From assembly GCA_021201515.1 (NCBI GenBank), contig JAJQET010000226.1, positions 1 through 6,914 of the forward strand: a stretch of DNA of 6,914 nucleotides. Reading direction: 5' to 3'. How positions within the stretch are numbered: the first letter of the stretch is position 1; every line of letters starts with the position of its first letter. Both the position numbers and the translations under genes were made by a program. The notes below the pieces were generated by a model. The model saw only the letters and a program-made list of their open reading frames with translations. It searched no databases and was not told the DNA's origin. Shown here piece after piece: positions 5,817 through 6,914 of this stretch. The stretch is from Clostridiales bacterium. Lineage in GTDB: Bacteria; Bacillota; Clostridia; Oscillospirales; Oscillospiraceae.

Positions 5817-6311
5817 ATGGCGACCATGAAGGAACGCCTTTTGCCGCTCCTCGCAGAGATGGAACCAGACAACATCCTGTTCCGTCCCGTGGAGGACGAT
5901 GAGGACATCTGGTATGCCGTGGAGGGCTGCCAACTGACGCCGGAGCAGCGGGAGTGCGTCAATTCCGGCGGCTTCTCTCTGGGGCGCGCCTACCTGCACC
6001 CGGAACGTAGCCTTCCCTGTCTGATTTGCCGTCCGGACGGAGAACGAATTGGTTTTATCCTGTTCACTGAATGGCTGGGCGAAGGTGAGGCCAGCAGCTG
6101 GAGCTATTTCATTGACGTGAGGCACCAGGGGCAGGGATACGGAAAGGCTGCGGCTCAGAAAGCGGTGGAGCTTTTAAAACGCGCCTATCCCGACAGACCG
6201 GTAAAGCTGTCCACGGAGGTATTTAACAGGCGGGCACAGGCGTTGTACATCAGCATTGGCTTCCGGCAGCTGGACGAATTGGATGGGGACGATTTGGTAT
6301 TTGCCCTGTAA
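5817..6311 (+). CDS. GNAT-family N-acetyltransferase
   Basis: This 164-residue protein belongs to the GCN5-related acetyltransferases, which move an acetyl group from acetyl-CoA to an amine. The pyrophosphate-binding motif A is visible as YFIDVRHQGQGYGKAAAQKA (97-116), with Q-G-Q-G-Y-G at 104-109, and motif B as LSTEVFNRRAQALYISIGFR (131-150). The layout, with an N-terminal VEGCQLTPEQ segment and a C-terminal LYISIGF, resembles diamine/spermidine acetyltransferases such as BltD, but the substrate cannot be read from the sequence. The start ATG 5817 has AAGGAG (5803-5808) at eight bases; ATG 5826 is an alternative. It begins 16 bases after leuC and lies in the same direction before leuD, so it is probably cotranscribed with them. 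Its codons are more A/T-rich than in leuC and leuD (TTT, TTG, AAA, GTA are common), which suggests later acquisition. Confidence 0.87.
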   Translation: MATMKERLLPLLAEMEPDNILFRPVEDDEDIWYAVEGCQLTPEQRECVNSGGFSLGRAYLHPERSLPCLICRPDGERIGFILFTEWLGEGEASSWSYFIDVRHQGQGYGKAAAQKAVELLKRAYPDRPVKLSTEVFNRRAQALYISIGFRQLDELDGDDLVFAL

Positions 6312-6365
6312 ACGTCCGTATAACCCGGCGTTTGAAATGATAAGATTCTAGGAGGAACGGAACTT

Positions 6366-6854
6366 ATGTCTAAAATTTATGTCTATGGCGACAATGTGGA
6401 TACCGACGTCATCATCCCGGCCCGGTACCTGAACGACCCCAGCGAGGCGGCGCTGGCCTCCCACTGCATGGAGGACATTGACCCCAAGTACGCCTCCACC
6501 GTAGAGCAGGGGGACATCATCGTGGGCGGGGCCAACTTCGGCTGCGGCTCCTCCCGGGAGCATGCCCCTCTGGCCATCAAGGCCAGCGGCGCGAAGTGCG
6601 TCATTGCGGCCTCCTTTGCCCGCATCTTCTACCGCAACGCCATCAACATCGGCCTGCCCATCATGGAGTGCCCTGAGGCGGCGGCGAATATCCAGCCCGG
6701 CGACAAACTCACCGTGGACCTGGCCAGCGGCACCATCTGCGACGAGACCACCGGAAAAACCTTCCAGGCTGCGCCCTTCCCGCCCTTTATTGAGAATATC
6801 ATCCAGTCCGGCGGGCTGATTCAGTCCCTGATCGACCGGGGGCTGGCGAAGTAA
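6366..6854 (+). CDS. leuD: 3-isopropylmalate dehydratase small subunit LeuD
   Basis: This is the swivelling small subunit that completes the isopropylmalate isomerase active site with LeuC, 162 residues, the short form that pairs with short LeuC. Conserved parts are GDNVDTDVIIPARYLND (8-24), where the residues after the YL pair form the substrate-specificity loop, and GGANFGCGSSREHAPLA (54-70), the family hallmark. IAASFARIFYRNAINIGLP follows, and the C-terminal half is also intact. Start ATG 6366 has AGGAGG at 6350-6355, ten bases upstream. It is separated from leuC by the GNAT gene. The 54-base gap after the GNAT gene contains no convincing promoter, so transcription from the leuC promoter is likely. 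Homoaconitase or another hydro-lyase activity is the main alternative; the YLND loop does not settle this by eye. Confidence 0.93.
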   Translation: MSKIYVYGDNVDTDVIIPARYLNDPSEAALASHCMEDIDPKYASTVEQGDIIVGGANFGCGSSREHAPLAIKASGAKCVIAASFARIFYRNAINIGLPIMECPEAAANIQPGDKLTVDLASGTICDETTGKTFQAAPFPPFIENIIQSGGLIQSLIDRGLAK

Positions 6855-6879
6855 CACATGGGAAAGGAATGTTGAATCT

Positions 6880-6914
6880 ATGAACTATAAAATTGCGCTG
6901 ATTCGTGGCGACGG
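6880..6914 (+). CDS. leuB: Probable 3-isopropylmalate dehydrogenase (LeuB), N-terminal fragment cut by the window edge
   Basis: Only 35 bases are present, encoding MNYKIALIRGD followed by a partial GG codon. This matches the N-terminus of the isocitrate/isopropylmalate dehydrogenase family, which typically reads KIALIPGDGIGPE, with Arg here in place of the common Pro. LeuB oxidises and decarboxylates 3-isopropylmalate, the product of LeuCD, so its position 25 bases after leuD fits. A ribosome binding site AAAGGA (6863-6868) lies 11 bases upstream, slightly long. The fragment is too short to exclude isocitrate or homoisocitrate dehydrogenase. Confidence 0.68.
   Translation, partial: MNYKIALIRGD

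Noticed and set aside
4418..5962. The Crp-family reading frame stays open far upstream on the - strand, giving a 726-codon frame antisense to leuC and the GNAT gene.
   Set aside because: The part above 4417 is low-complexity Gly/His/Ala/Val-rich translation with no domain, opposite clearly conserved LeuC. A promoter and a ribosome binding site for the regulator lie at 4423-4468, so the gene starts at 4417.
6348..6857. A 169-codon - strand frame covering leuD.
   Set aside because: It is the antisense shadow of LeuD, which has all family motifs on the + strand.

Overview
The window looks like chromosomal DNA of a GC-rich anaerobic Firmicute of the class Clostridia, plausibly a gut Oscillospiraceae-type lineage. 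This rests on strong AGGAGG-type ribosome binding sites before most genes, high-GC codon choice, a tRNA with encoded CCA, and a short (419-residue) LeuC that opens [10 protein letters not shown]. The genus is a guess. I see no phage, transposon, CRISPR array or plasmid function.

Left block, 1-3436, + strand: a sulfate ABC importer operon in the order sbp (5' end outside the window), cysT, cysW, cysA. The binding protein gene is cut by an in-frame TAG at 36-38, inside a stretch that otherwise aligns with Sbp/CysP without a gap. The two permease genes and the ATPase gene are intact and tightly spaced. If the TAG is real and not suppressed, the importer has lost its own periplasmic-type (here lipid- or membrane-anchored) receptor.

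Middle, 3437-3781: a GC-rich inverted repeat without a T-run follows cysA. Next comes a lone tRNA-Val(GAC) gene with a textbook promoter (TTGACA, 17 bp, TATAAT) and a 12-bp perfect hairpin terminator. A Crp/Fnr-family regulator gene (GTG start, TAG stop) follows on the - strand.

Right block, 4418-6914: a compact divergent control region separates the regulator from a leucine operon on the + strand. The operon order is leuC, a GNAT acetyltransferase, leuD, then the first 35 bases of a leuB-like dehydrogenase. LeuC and LeuD form the [4Fe-4S] isopropylmalate isomerase, and LeuB would oxidise its product. The acetyltransferase between the two isomerase subunits is the least expected gene here. 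A TTACA-N6-TGCAA element in the divergent region is a candidate operator for the Crp-like protein.

I did not find a convincing previously undescribed system. The observations most worth checking are the interrupted binding protein, the GNAT insertion in leuCD, and the regulator with its candidate operator.
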